Source: F23-B02 sp963627445
Lineage (GTDB): Bacteria; Bacillota; Clostridia; Oscillospirales; Oscillospiraceae
Direction of reading: 5' to 3'
Length of the DNA: 11,775 nucleotides
Assembly (NCBI GenBank): GCA_963627445.1
Contig: CAVGBM010000062.1
Location: forward strand, 1-11,775
The notes beneath the pieces were generated by a model that did no database searches, was not told the origin of the DNA, and worked only from the letters and a program-made list of their open reading frames with translations. The number at the start of each line of letters is the position of its first letter. The stretch's first letter is position 1. This document shows positions 1 to 5,824 of the stretch, one piece after another. The position numbers were made by a program, and so were the translations under genes.

Positions 1-13
1 GATTATAGCCATC

Positions 14-36
14 AAAAACGCCTGTTAAGGCTTTTT
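14..36. terminator. Short A/T-flanked stem-loop
   Basis: A run of five A (14-18) and GCCT (20-23) pair with AGGC (28-31) and five T (32-36) around the loop GTTA, with C19 bulged. The shape, a small GC core flanked by an A-tract and a T-tract, is that of a bidirectional intrinsic terminator. Its GC stem is only 4 bp, so it is weak alone. It is the leftmost of four consecutive stem-loops downstream of htrA. Whether a gene converges from the left cannot be seen. Confidence 0.4.
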
Positions 37-52
37 GACGAGCATAGCGAGA

Positions 53-81
53 TTTTTCGTGAAGCAAAGCTTCACAAAAAA
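53..81. repeat. Inverted repeat (stem-loop) in the gene-free 3' region of htrA
   Basis: GTGAAGC (59-65) and GCTTCAC (69-75) form a perfect 7-bp stem around AAA, flanked by a T run (53-57) and an A run (76-81) that can extend it across the unpaired C58. In the minus direction it would be preceded by T and followed by A, so it is not a textbook terminator for htrA. It may be a part of a repetitive palindromic element or a 3'-end stabilising structure. Function is inferred only from the symmetry. Confidence 0.45.
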
Positions 82-92
82 TGTGGCGTGTT

Positions 93-127
93 TTTTGTTC
101 AGCGTGCAAAAAGCACGCTGAACAAAA
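93..127. repeat. Perfect 15-bp inverted repeat
   Basis: The arm at 93-107 (TTTTGTTCAGCGTGC) is the exact reverse complement of 113-127, with the five-base loop AAAAA at 108-112. This is the longest perfect dyad in the window. It abuts the terminator stem at 128-149 directly, so its right arm AAAA (124-127) is also the T-tract of that terminator when read leftward. It could be a second, back-up terminator for htrA or part of a dispersed palindromic repeat. Confidence 0.6.
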
Positions 128-153
128 GACCACGGCTTGCGCCGTGGCCTTTT
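124..153 (-). terminator. Intrinsic terminator downstream of htrA
   Basis: Read leftward, a 9-bp GC-rich stem (GGCCACGGC / GCCGTGGTC, one G-U pair; plus-strand arms 128-136 and 141-149) is closed by the tetraloop GCAA, a stable GNRA loop, and is followed by TTTTGTT. It lies about 60 bases after the htrA stop codon. Read rightward the same stem is followed by TTTTGCTTT, so it can also stop transcription entering from the left. Confidence 0.75.
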
Positions 154-208
154 GCTTTGAGAAAAGAATAGAGAGGATGTATAAGGAGAAGAGAAAATAG
201 CTAATTGA

Positions 209-1657
209 TCAGCCGAACGGGTTATGGCTCGAAAGACCCGAGTCGTTAACGCCGTTCGAATCGGCATTGGGCTTTGATTCGTCAAAGACCACACTGAGCG
301 TTTTGTAGTCGCCGTTGCGGTAGACCGTGATCTCGGCGGTCTCGCCGGCCTTGAACGAACGGATAGCCGAGTCGAGGTCGTTGAAGTCCTTGACCTCGTT
401 ACCACCGAGCTTGGTGATTATATCGCCTGCCGCAAGACCGCATTTTTCTGCGCAGCTGCCTTCCTCGACACTGAACACATATGCGCCCTCGGGCATCTTA
501 TAGTAGTTTGCGTAAACGGAATCGTATCTGCTGTCGATATTAGCACCCAGATACGCCTTGCCGGTGACATAGCCGTTGGTGATAAGGTCGTTTGCAATGT
601 CGATGGCATCGTTGATGGGGATAGCGAAGCTCAGACCCTCAACGCCGGTGGAGCTGTACTTTGCGGTGACAACGCCGATGACCTTGCCCTCGGAGTCATA
701 CAGAGGGCCGCCGGAGTTGCCGGAGTTGACGGCAGCGTCAAACTGGAACATGTTGATGGCGCTGGTGCTTTCGCTGGTGGTTATGCTGCGGTCGAGTGCG
801 CTGACATGGCCGGTGGTCATGGTGAACGCAAGCTCGCCAAGGGGATTGCCGATGGCGTAGACCTCTTCGCCGACCTGGATGCTCTCGCTGTCGCCGACGA
901 CTACGGGAGTAAGGCCGGTAGCGTCGATCTTCAAAACGGCGATGTCGTTTGTTTCCTCAACGCCGACGATGGTGGCATCATAGGTCTTGCCGTCGTAGAA
1001 CATGACCGAGACCTTGTAGTTGCGCTGGTATGCAGCCTCGATGACATGGTAGTTAGTTACGATATATCCGTCGGCGGTGACGACAAAGCCCGAGCCTGAA
1101 ACTGCGCTGGAGCTTGTCTGGCCGAACCAGTTGGTTGTCGTGACCTCAGTGGTGATACCGACGGCCTGCTTGCAGCCGAGCGAGTAGATATCGGTCGTGC
1201 CGCTTGACTTTGTGCTTACCGATGCGCCGCTGGTGCCGGTGGAAATGGGCTTGCTCGTTGCTTCGGGGGTGGAGTTGTTGTTGTCAAGGACTTTCCACGA
1301 TACAACGCCGCCGACTGCGCCGCCTATGAGCGCACACGCAAGACAGGCACACGCAAGCTTTGCAAAGCGCTTTTTCGCTTTGGGACTTGTCTTCTTTTCC
1401 TTCGGCTTTTCTTCCCTGGGCTTCTTCTCCGAGGGGACATAGTACTTGGGAATCTCGGTCGCCTCCCCGCAGGGGACGAACTCGGCATCCTCGTACAGAT
1501 TCTGCTCGGGTCTCACAAAGTGGTACTCGCCGTCATCGGAGACAGACGGTGCCGAAGCGCTGCTCTCGGTCTCTTGAGTGTTATCGATTTCGAAATTTAC
1601 ATTTTCAGCTTCCGAGCTGTTCTCGGTGCTGTTTAATTCGTATTTATGGTCTTCCAT
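209..1657 (-). CDS. htrA: Membrane-anchored HtrA/DegP-type serine protease with PDZ domain
   Basis: A 482-residue trypsin-like protease of the S1C (HtrA/DegP) family, which degrades or refolds damaged proteins outside the cytoplasmic membrane. Residues 1-75 are acidic and polar, 78-100 are rich in Lys/Glu, and about 101-123 form one membrane segment, so the N-terminus should be inside and the protease outside. A Ser/Thr-rich linker (127-157) leads to the protease domain. The catalytic triad is visible: His204 (TNYHVIE), Asp238 (TNDIAVLK) and Ser315 (GNSGGPL). A single PDZ domain spans roughly 365-457, including GLAAGDIITKLGG. Length and order match Firmicutes HtrA-like proteins. The ATG at 1657 follows a purine-rich stretch (GAGGCGAAGG) acting as a weak ribosome binding site. 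The gene is probably monocistronic, with a terminator at 124-153. Family assignment is firm; the exact paralogue (htrA, htrB, yyxA type) is not decided. Confidence 0.93.
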   Translation of the reverse strand: MEDHKYELNSTENSSEAENVNFEIDNTQETESSASAPSVSDDGEYHFVRPEQNLYEDAEFVPCGEATEIPKYYVPSEKKPREEKPKEKKTSPKAKKRFAKLACACLACALIGGAVGGVVSWKVLDNNNSTPEATSKPISTGTSGASVSTKSSGTTDIYSLGCKQAVGITTEVTTTNWFGQTSSSAVSGSGFVVTADGYIVTNYHVIEAAYQRNYKVSVMFYDGKTYDATIVGVEETNDIAVLKIDATGLTPVVVGDSESIQVGEEVYAIGNPLGELAFTMTTGHVSALDRSITTSESTSAINMFQFDAAVNSGNSGGPLYDSEGKVIGVVTAKYSSTGVEGLSFAIPINDAIDIANDLITNGYVTGKAYLGANIDSRYDSVYANYYKMPEGAYVFSVEEGSCAEKCGLAAGDIITKLGGNEVKDFNDLDSAIRSFKAGETAEITVYRNGDYKTLSVVFDESKPNADSNGVNDSGLSSHNPFG

Positions 1658-1685
1658 GATTGCCTTCGCCTCACTTGCTTTGTTG

Positions 1686-1713
1686 GGTATATAATAACCT
1701 GATAATATGACAA
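1686..1713 (-). promoter_or_regulatory. Weak promoter candidate for htrA
   Basis: Read leftward, TTGTCA (1713-1708) is followed after 16 bases by TATACC (1691-1686), in an AT-rich stretch that also contains two TATTAT hexamers. The start codon of htrA lies about 30 bases further on. The -35 match is good and the -10 match is poor, so the exact hexamers are uncertain; the need for a promoter here is inferred from the stem-loop just upstream. Confidence 0.3.
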
Positions 1714-1745
1714 AGGCATGAACAAAAAAGGAATTAATTATAAAT

Positions 1746-1776
1746 AGTAATAGCCACCACAGGGGCGACTATTACT
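1746..1776. terminator. Stem-loop just after the ABC permease gene
   Basis: AGTAATAG (1746-1753) pairs with CTATTACT (1769-1776), and CC/GG can extend the stem with a small bulge. It lies 11 bases beyond the permease stop codon. Read leftward it is followed by ATTTATAATT, a poor T-tract, whereas read rightward it is followed by AATTTTTTAA. It probably ends or stabilises the 3' end of the gntR-ABC transcript, but on its T-tract it would be a better terminator for the opposite strand, where no gene ends. Confidence 0.45.
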
Positions 1777-1787
1777 AATTTTTTAAC

Positions 1788-3560
1788 TCACGTCACCTCA
1801 GGTAGGTATGATCCGAGGTTCGATTTTATCCAATCAACGCATGCGGTGTATTCCGGTCGGATGACGATATCGAGTGAAGCGTAGGTCTCTTCGTCGTCGG
1901 AGTTGTCGGGAGCCTTCACAAGCCCGAGCGTAAAGTAGCTTGAATAGCCTTCGTTTTCGTCGAGAGAGGAGAGTGTTATCAAGCCGTTTTCGATATCCTT
2001 CATCAGCGCGTTTTCATAGAAATCGACCGCCTGCTCAGGAGTGAGTGACGCACATCCTTCATCTTCCCCGTCGGTGGCGTAGAAATACTCGGCATTATAT
2101 ACATTCTGCACCGTTACCTCAACATCCGGCGTGAAGTAATCCTTTATGACCTGCTTGCTGCTCAGAATTTCAAGATAAGCCTCATAGTTGTCATCCTTGT
2201 AGATTGTGTAGCCGCGGTTAACCGCAGTGCCGTTTCTGAGCACATAGCACAGGTTTACATAATATACATCATCACTGTAAAAGACATCTTCTTCAATATC
2301 GGCGTATTTGCTCCGGTCATTAACTATTGCTTTGTTTACCTTTAGCACGGCTTCGATATCCGCGGTATCTTTTAGTTTGAAAGTTCCGATTCCACCCTCG
2401 CAGAGTACATACTCAACTTCCTCGGCATCGGGCAGCTTGGCAGATATGTTTAATATATCCGTCACGCAGCCGACGGCAAACGCGATGCACAAAATGCCTA
2501 CGATGATATAGCCCTTCCAATTGCCCTTAAAGACATGGAAGCTCTTTTTAAGCAGCATTTCGGACGCAAAGTATCCGATGAATGCGCCTATCAAAAGTCC
2601 GAAGGACAAAACCAATATCGATGCCGAAAGGCTTGTAAACACGGAGCTTATGATGACATAGAAGAATAGTCCGAAGCACAAAGCGGCACATATCGTTACA
2701 CAGTATTTGAACACCGGCCGCAGCGGCTTGACGGCAATTATATCGCCGGCAGCTTCCATGCGCCTTTTGCGGTACAGTAAAAGCGCGATGACGCAGAGCA
2801 TGAGTCCGGCGGCAAGGTAAATTATAAGCTGTGTCCAGCCGGACATGTAAAAGTGCAGAAGATCGTCGGATGTGTAGTGAAGCTGCAATTTGCCGATAAG
2901 ATAAATCGACGGCGACAGGAACTCCAAAATGCAGTCGGAATACTCAGTGAAGCCGTATACGAACATACCGTAAAGAGTCCTTACGACATATTCCATGCCG
3001 AGGAACACAAAATTAAATATAAAGTAGAGAATAGGCAGCGCAATGATGTTTGCCGTCAGCATGGCGGTGAATGCAGCGATCGAGAAGAAAATGAGATATG
3101 TCATGCTGCTTACGCCGAAGAATACTGCGTTTGCCTTTATAAGATATTCCGTCGCAACGCCGCCGTTGAGGCTGAACAGTGTGTTGAACACGCCTATAAG
3201 CAGGTTTGAAACGATTATCGGCAGTGTGCCGGCAAGATATGCCGAGCAGAAAACGGCCTCGCGGCCGACGGGCGCCGAGGCGACCATTCCGCAGCTGCGT
3301 GAATTATACAAAAAGCTGAAAACGGCCATTGCCGCAAGCACGGCCACAACCGCACTGCAGACAATTGAAATATTGATGTATACATCCAGATCCGAGATCA
3401 GCGTCATGCCGGCATTTACATCGAGCTGAAGCCTTTCCACAAGAGAGATGAGCGGCACACTCATGAACCAGCAGACGAAATAAGCCGTCCACAGCGGCCA
3501 GAAACGCCTGAGCATGCTTTTGAAAATGCCGGTGTTAAAGAACGATATCCTTGACTTCAT
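1788..3560 (-). CDS. ABC transporter permease with large C-terminal extracytoplasmic domain
   Basis: Membrane partner of the ATPase encoded just upstream. The protein has 590 residues from the chosen ATG. About nine hydrophobic segments are visible (near 20-41, 63-84, 104-125, 143-163, 166-190, 242-263, 284-305, 309-331, 350-371), then a soluble, acidic, Tyr-rich tail of about 215 residues (372-590). With an N-terminus inside and nine segments, the tail would lie outside. The ATG at 3560 is preferred over an in-frame ATG at 3599 because GGGAGG lies 8 bases before it; the chosen start overlaps the end of the ATPase gene by 26 bases. The YtrA-regulator/ATPase/permease order is that of the B. 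subtilis ytr and related bacitracin-type ABC-2 exporters. The ectodomain resembles the sort annotated as a domain of unknown function in clostridial permeases (possibly DUF6449), from memory only. Substrate unknown. Confidence 0.8.
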   Translation of the reverse strand: MKSRISFFNTGIFKSMLRRFWPLWTAYFVCWFMSVPLISLVERLQLDVNAGMTLISDLDVYINISIVCSAVVAVLAAMAVFSFLYNSRSCGMVASAPVGREAVFCSAYLAGTLPIIVSNLLIGVFNTLFSLNGGVATEYLIKANAVFFGVSSMTYLIFFSIAAFTAMLTANIIALPILYFIFNFVFLGMEYVVRTLYGMFVYGFTEYSDCILEFLSPSIYLIGKLQLHYTSDDLLHFYMSGWTQLIIYLAAGLMLCVIALLLYRKRRMEAAGDIIAVKPLRPVFKYCVTICAALCFGLFFYVIISSVFTSLSASILVLSFGLLIGAFIGYFASEMLLKKSFHVFKGNWKGYIIVGILCIAFAVGCVTDILNISAKLPDAEEVEYVLCEGGIGTFKLKDTADIEAVLKVNKAIVNDRSKYADIEEDVFYSDDVYYVNLCYVLRNGTAVNRGYTIYKDDNYEAYLEILSSKQVIKDYFTPDVEVTVQNVYNAEYFYATDGEDEGCASLTPEQAVDFYENALMKDIENGLITLSSLDENEGYSSYFTLGLVKAPDNSDDEETYASLDIVIRPEYTACVDWIKSNLGSYLPEVT

Positions 3561-4428
3561 AGTCAGCACCTCCCAGCTCATAAATGAATATTTCCTCAAG
3601 TGTCAGCGGCACGGCGTCGATAAACAGGGGATGGGCGCATTGAAGCTTTTCCGTCAGCTCCTCCTGCGTGCCGTGCATTATAAGCGACTGCAAACGGCCG
3701 GTGTTAGACCTGTGCAAAATATCGAGCCCATCGGGCAGCGTCTCGCCGTCGGGCAGGGCAAGCTGTATCTTCACAATGTTTTCCTGAAGCTCATCGAGGC
3801 TGCGTTCAAGGATTATCTTGCCTTTGTTCATAATACCGACCCTGTCGCAGACGTCCTCAAGCTCACGCAGGTTGTGCGAGGAAACGAGCACCGTTGTGCC
3901 GTTTTCGGCGACATCGGACATGATGATGCTCCATATCTGGCGGCGCATGACGGGGTCAAGACCGTCGACAGGCTCGTCTAAGATGAGTATCTCGGGACGC
4001 AGCGACACGGCGATCCAAAACGCCGCCTGCTTCTGCATGCCCTTGCTGAGCCTGCGCATCTGACGCTTCGGGTCGAGCCCGAACACATCGGCGAGCTTAT
4101 TAAAGCGCTCTGCGTCAAAATGTGGGTAAATGCTGCGGTAAAAGTCCATCATCTCACGGATGGAAGCGTTTGCATAGTAAAAGATATCGTCGGGGATATA
4201 AGCGATGCGGCTTTTGACCTCGGGGTTTTCAAACACGGGCGCACCGTCGACAAGTATCTCACCTGCGTCCTGACGGTAGATGCCGGTCAGGTGGCGGATG
4301 ATAGTCGACTTGCCTGCACCGTTGGGGCCGACAAGACCGTACACAGAGCCTGTCGGCACCGTCATGTTCAGCTCGTCCAAAGCACGGAAGCCGTCAAATT
4401 CCTTTATGACATTTCTGACTTCGATCAT
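3535..4428 (-). CDS. ABC transporter ATP-binding protein (YtrB/BcrA-like)
   Basis: Cytoplasmic ATPase subunit, 297 residues, of an ABC-2 type transporter. Walker A is GPNGAGKS (34-41), the signature is LSKGM (127-131), Walker B is ILILDEP (147-153) with catalytic Glu152, the D-loop is GLDP, and the switch histidine is His185 (VSSHN). The Q-loop position reads IPDD (78-81) without a glutamine, and the signature is LSKGM rather than LSGGQ; both are known in the drug-exporter and YtrB-like branch of the family. Residues 215-297 are a C-terminal extension typical of BcrA-like subunits. Its ATG lies 4 bases after the gntR stop, and its ribosome binding site (AAAGGAG) is built into the last codons of gntR. 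Its 3' end overlaps the permease gene by 26 bases, so the three genes are translationally coupled. Transport direction and substrate are not visible. Confidence 0.92.
   Translation of the reverse strand: MIEVRNVIKEFDGFRALDELNMTVPTGSVYGLVGPNGAGKSTIIRHLTGIYRQDAGEILVDGAPVFENPEVKSRIAYIPDDIFYYANASIREMMDFYRSIYPHFDAERFNKLADVFGLDPKRQMRRLSKGMQKQAAFWIAVSLRPEILILDEPVDGLDPVMRRQIWSIIMSDVAENGTTVLVSSHNLRELEDVCDRVGIMNKGKIILERSLDELQENIVKIQLALPDGETLPDGLDILHRSNTGRLQSLIMHGTQEELTEKLQCAHPLFIDAVPLTLEEIFIYELGGADYEVKDIVL
3569..3574 (-). promoter_or_regulatory. Ribosome binding site that fixes the permease start
   Basis: GGGAGG read leftward, 8 bases before the ATG at 3560, lies within the last codons of the ATPase gene. 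The upstream in-frame ATG at 3599 has no comparable site at the right distance and would add 13 residues and a longer overlap. Confidence 0.8.
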
Positions 4429-4432
4429 GGGC

Positions 4433-4786
4433 TCATTCTCCTTTCAGACGCTCGATAAGCCGAGACTTATCGATACCGATGTATCCGAGCTCGGTCACGA
4501 GCTCGTCAAATTTCCCGAGAAGCTCTGCCTTTCGGGTCTCGTCCACGCCGCCTCTTGCGCAGACAAAGCTTCCCTTGCCGGGCTGGGAGCTTATATACCC
4601 CTCCGCCTCAAGCTCGCGATACGCGCGCTGAATGGTGCTGGGGTTGATGGCAAGGTCAGAGGCCATCTCACGCACCGAGGGCAGCTTGCTGCCTGTCGGC
4701 AGCAGCCCCGATACGATAAGACGGCGCAGATTGTCCTTTATCTGCTCGTATATCGGGCGTGGATCTCGGAAGTTCACGCTGATCAT
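4433..4786 (-). CDS. GntR-family transcriptional regulator, YtrA subfamily
   Basis: A 117-residue DNA-binding regulator. Residues 10-78 form the GntR winged helix-turn-helix: PIYEQIKDNLRR, LPSVREMASDL, NPSTIQRAYRELE and the wing GYISSQPGKGSFV. The remaining 40 residues are too short for a FadR or aminotransferase-like ligand domain, which is the mark of the YtrA subfamily; these are dimeric repressors usually sitting at the head of ABC-transporter operons that they control. The ATG at 4786 has GGAGG 8 bases upstream. An alternative TTG at 4801 overlaps that ribosome binding site and is unlikely. The gene leads the operon with the ATPase and permease behind it and is read from the strong promoter at 4837-4865, so autoregulation is likely. 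The inducer is unknown; cell-wall antibiotics are typical for relatives, which here is only inference. Confidence 0.92.
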   Translation of the reverse strand: MISVNFRDPRPIYEQIKDNLRRLIVSGLLPTGSKLPSVREMASDLAINPSTIQRAYRELEAEGYISSQPGKGSFVCARGGVDETRKAELLGKFDELVTELGYIGIDKSRLIERLKGE

Positions 4787-4794
4787 GTTAGATA

Positions 4795-4799
4795 CCTCC
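4795..4799 (-). promoter_or_regulatory. Ribosome binding site that fixes the gntR start
   Basis: TTGGAGG read leftward, with the GGAGG core at 4799-4795, lies 8 bases before the ATG at 4786. The upstream in-frame TTG (4801-4799) lies inside this motif, which argues against its use as a start. Confidence 0.8.
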
Positions 4800-4822
4800 A
4801 AGTATTGTTGACTGTGTGGTTC

Positions 4823-4843
4823 GTTATCATACAGTTACTATAC
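4823..4843 (-). promoter_or_regulatory. Tandem 10-mer, candidate operator for the GntR regulator
   Basis: Read leftward, GTATAGTAAC (4843-4834) and GTATGATAAC (4832-4823) are direct repeats with two mismatches, spaced 11 bases apart, about one helical turn. The first copy contains most of the -10 hexamer of the leftward promoter and the second covers the expected transcription start. Weaker inverted repeats also surround the promoter: CTGTGT (4812-4817) with ACACAG (4842-4847), and TGTTGAC (4806-4812) with GTCAACA (4861-4867). Position suits a repressor site; that the YtrA-type protein binds here is inference. Confidence 0.4.
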
Positions 4844-4865
4844 ACAGAAAAACGCTCGTTGTCAA
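4837..4865 (-). promoter_or_regulatory. Promoter of the gntR-ABC operon
   Basis: Read leftward, TTGACA (4865-4860) and TATAGT (4842-4837) are separated by exactly 17 bases, a near-consensus sigma-A promoter. The expected start is near 4830, giving a leader of about 40 bases to the gntR ATG. Such a strong promoter fits a gene set held down by its own repressor. Confidence 0.85.
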
Positions 4866-4892
4866 CATATTTGTTTTTCGCAGAAATTCTCG

Positions 4893-4921
4893 TTGCAAAA
4901 CTTATTATATAATGATAAAAT
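4893..4921 (+). promoter_or_regulatory. Promoter of the methyltransferase-ecf-truA-clpE operon
   Basis: TTGCAA (4893-4898) and TAAAAT (4916-4921) are 17 bases apart, and TG at 4913-4914 makes an extended -10. A second -10-like TATAAT at 4908-4913 has no suitable -35. The start would be near 4928, about 32 bases before the first ATG. The leftward promoter of gntR lies back to back, its -35 only 27 bases away. Confidence 0.65.
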
Positions 4922-4960
4922 ACAATGTCTAATTATAATTGCTAGGAATGGTTTACGATT

Positions 4961-5821
4961 ATGTGGCTTTCGGATAAATGGCAGGATTTTGAGCTGCTTG
5001 ACTGCTCAAAAGGAGAGAAACTTGAACGCTGGGGCAGTTATTACCTCGTGCGTCCCGACCCGCAGGCGATATGGGACACGCCCCGCTTAGACGAGCGCTG
5101 GAATTGCCGTGATGCACGCTATCGCCGCTCTGAGACCGGCGGCGGTTCGTGGGACAAGGGCGGTCTGCCCGCAAGCTGGAAGATAAATTACGGCGAGCTG
5201 ACATTCAATGTCAAGCCCATGAACTTTAAGCATACGGGACTTTTCCCCGAGCAGGCGTGCAACTGGGATTTTGCGATGGACAAGATCCGTAAGGCAGGCA
5301 GACCCATAAATGTGCTGAACCTCTTTGCGTATACCGGCGCTGCCAGCGTTGCCTGCGCCAAGGCCGGGGCAAGCGTTTGCCATGTCGACGCTGCCAAGGG
5401 CATGGTGTCGTGGGCGAAGGAAAACGCCATAGCCTCCGGCCTTGCCGATGCGCCTATTCGCTGGATAGTCGACGACTGCGCAAAGTTCGTTGAGCGCGAG
5501 ATACGCCGCGGCAGGAAGTATGACGCTATCATCATGGATCCCCCGTCCTACGGCAGAGGCCCGGGCGGCGAGATATGGAAGCTTGAGCAGAATCTCTGGC
5601 CGTTCGTGTCGCTGTGCGCAGGCGTTTTGTCCGACGATCCGCTGTTTGTCATCATAAATTCCTACACAACCGGTCTTTCGGCATCGGTGCTTTCCTATGT
5701 CACCGAGAGCATTTTCACAAAGAAATTCGGCGGTCATTCCGACAGCCGTGAGCTGGGACTTCCCGTGACCGACAGCGGCCTTGTCCTGCCTTGCGGAGCG
5801 ACCTGCCGCTGGGAGAAATAA
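4961..5821 (+). CDS. Class I SAM-dependent methyltransferase, RlmI/RlmK-like
   Basis: A 286-residue Rossmann-fold methyltransferase that resembles the catalytic part of the 23S rRNA (cytosine-C5/guanine-N7) methyltransferases RlmI and RlmK (COG1092 type). The family stretch HTGLFPEQ lies at 91-98. SAM-binding motif I is LNLFAYTGAAS (119-129), the acidic residue after strand 2 is Asp143 (HVDAAK), a further acidic pair is Asp171-Asp172, and motif IV is DPPSYGRG (193-200). RlmI carries an N-terminal PUA RNA-binding domain; here the roughly 90 residues before the HTG motif look too short and different, so the RNA target may differ. The ATG has only a weak AGGA 13 bases upstream. It is first in the plus-strand operon and its 3' end supplies the ribosome binding site of ecfA1. 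Methyltransferase is firm; rRNA as substrate is inferred. Confidence 0.85.
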   Translation: MWLSDKWQDFELLDCSKGEKLERWGSYYLVRPDPQAIWDTPRLDERWNCRDARYRRSETGGGSWDKGGLPASWKINYGELTFNVKPMNFKHTGLFPEQACNWDFAMDKIRKAGRPINVLNLFAYTGAASVACAKAGASVCHVDAAKGMVSWAKENAIASGLADAPIRWIVDDCAKFVEREIRRGRKYDAIIMDPPSYGRGPGGEIWKLEQNLWPFVSLCAGVLSDDPLFVIINSYTTGLSASVLSYVTESIFTKKFGGHSDSRELGLPVTDSGLVLPCGATCRWEK

Positions 5822-5824
5822 TAA

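Noticed and set aside
14..149. Possible CRISPR array at the left end
   Set aside because: The stem-loops differ in sequence and size and there are no equal direct repeats with spacers.
177..200. Seven-codon reading frame ATG...TAG after a GAGAGG stretch
   Set aside because: Too short to judge, with no promoter and lying on the wrong side of the htrA terminator; chance is the simpler reading.
25..405. Open frame of 126 codons on the minus strand, rich in Arg and Ser
   Set aside because: It lies mostly inside htrA in another frame on the same strand, has the composition of a frame-shifted GC-rich gene, and runs through the terminator stems; it has no domain or ribosome binding site.
3597..3599. 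ATG start for the permease, giving 13 more residues
   Set aside because: The internal ATG at 3560 has GGGAGG at 8 bases; the extra residues would only overlap the ATPase gene further.
4799..4801. TTG start for gntR, giving five more residues
   Set aside because: The codon lies inside the GGAGG ribosome binding site of the ATG at 4786.
5087..5737. 216-codon open frame antisense to the methyltransferase
   Set aside because: The sense strand encodes clear catalytic motifs; the antisense frame shows no domain and follows from the GC-biased codon use of the real gene.
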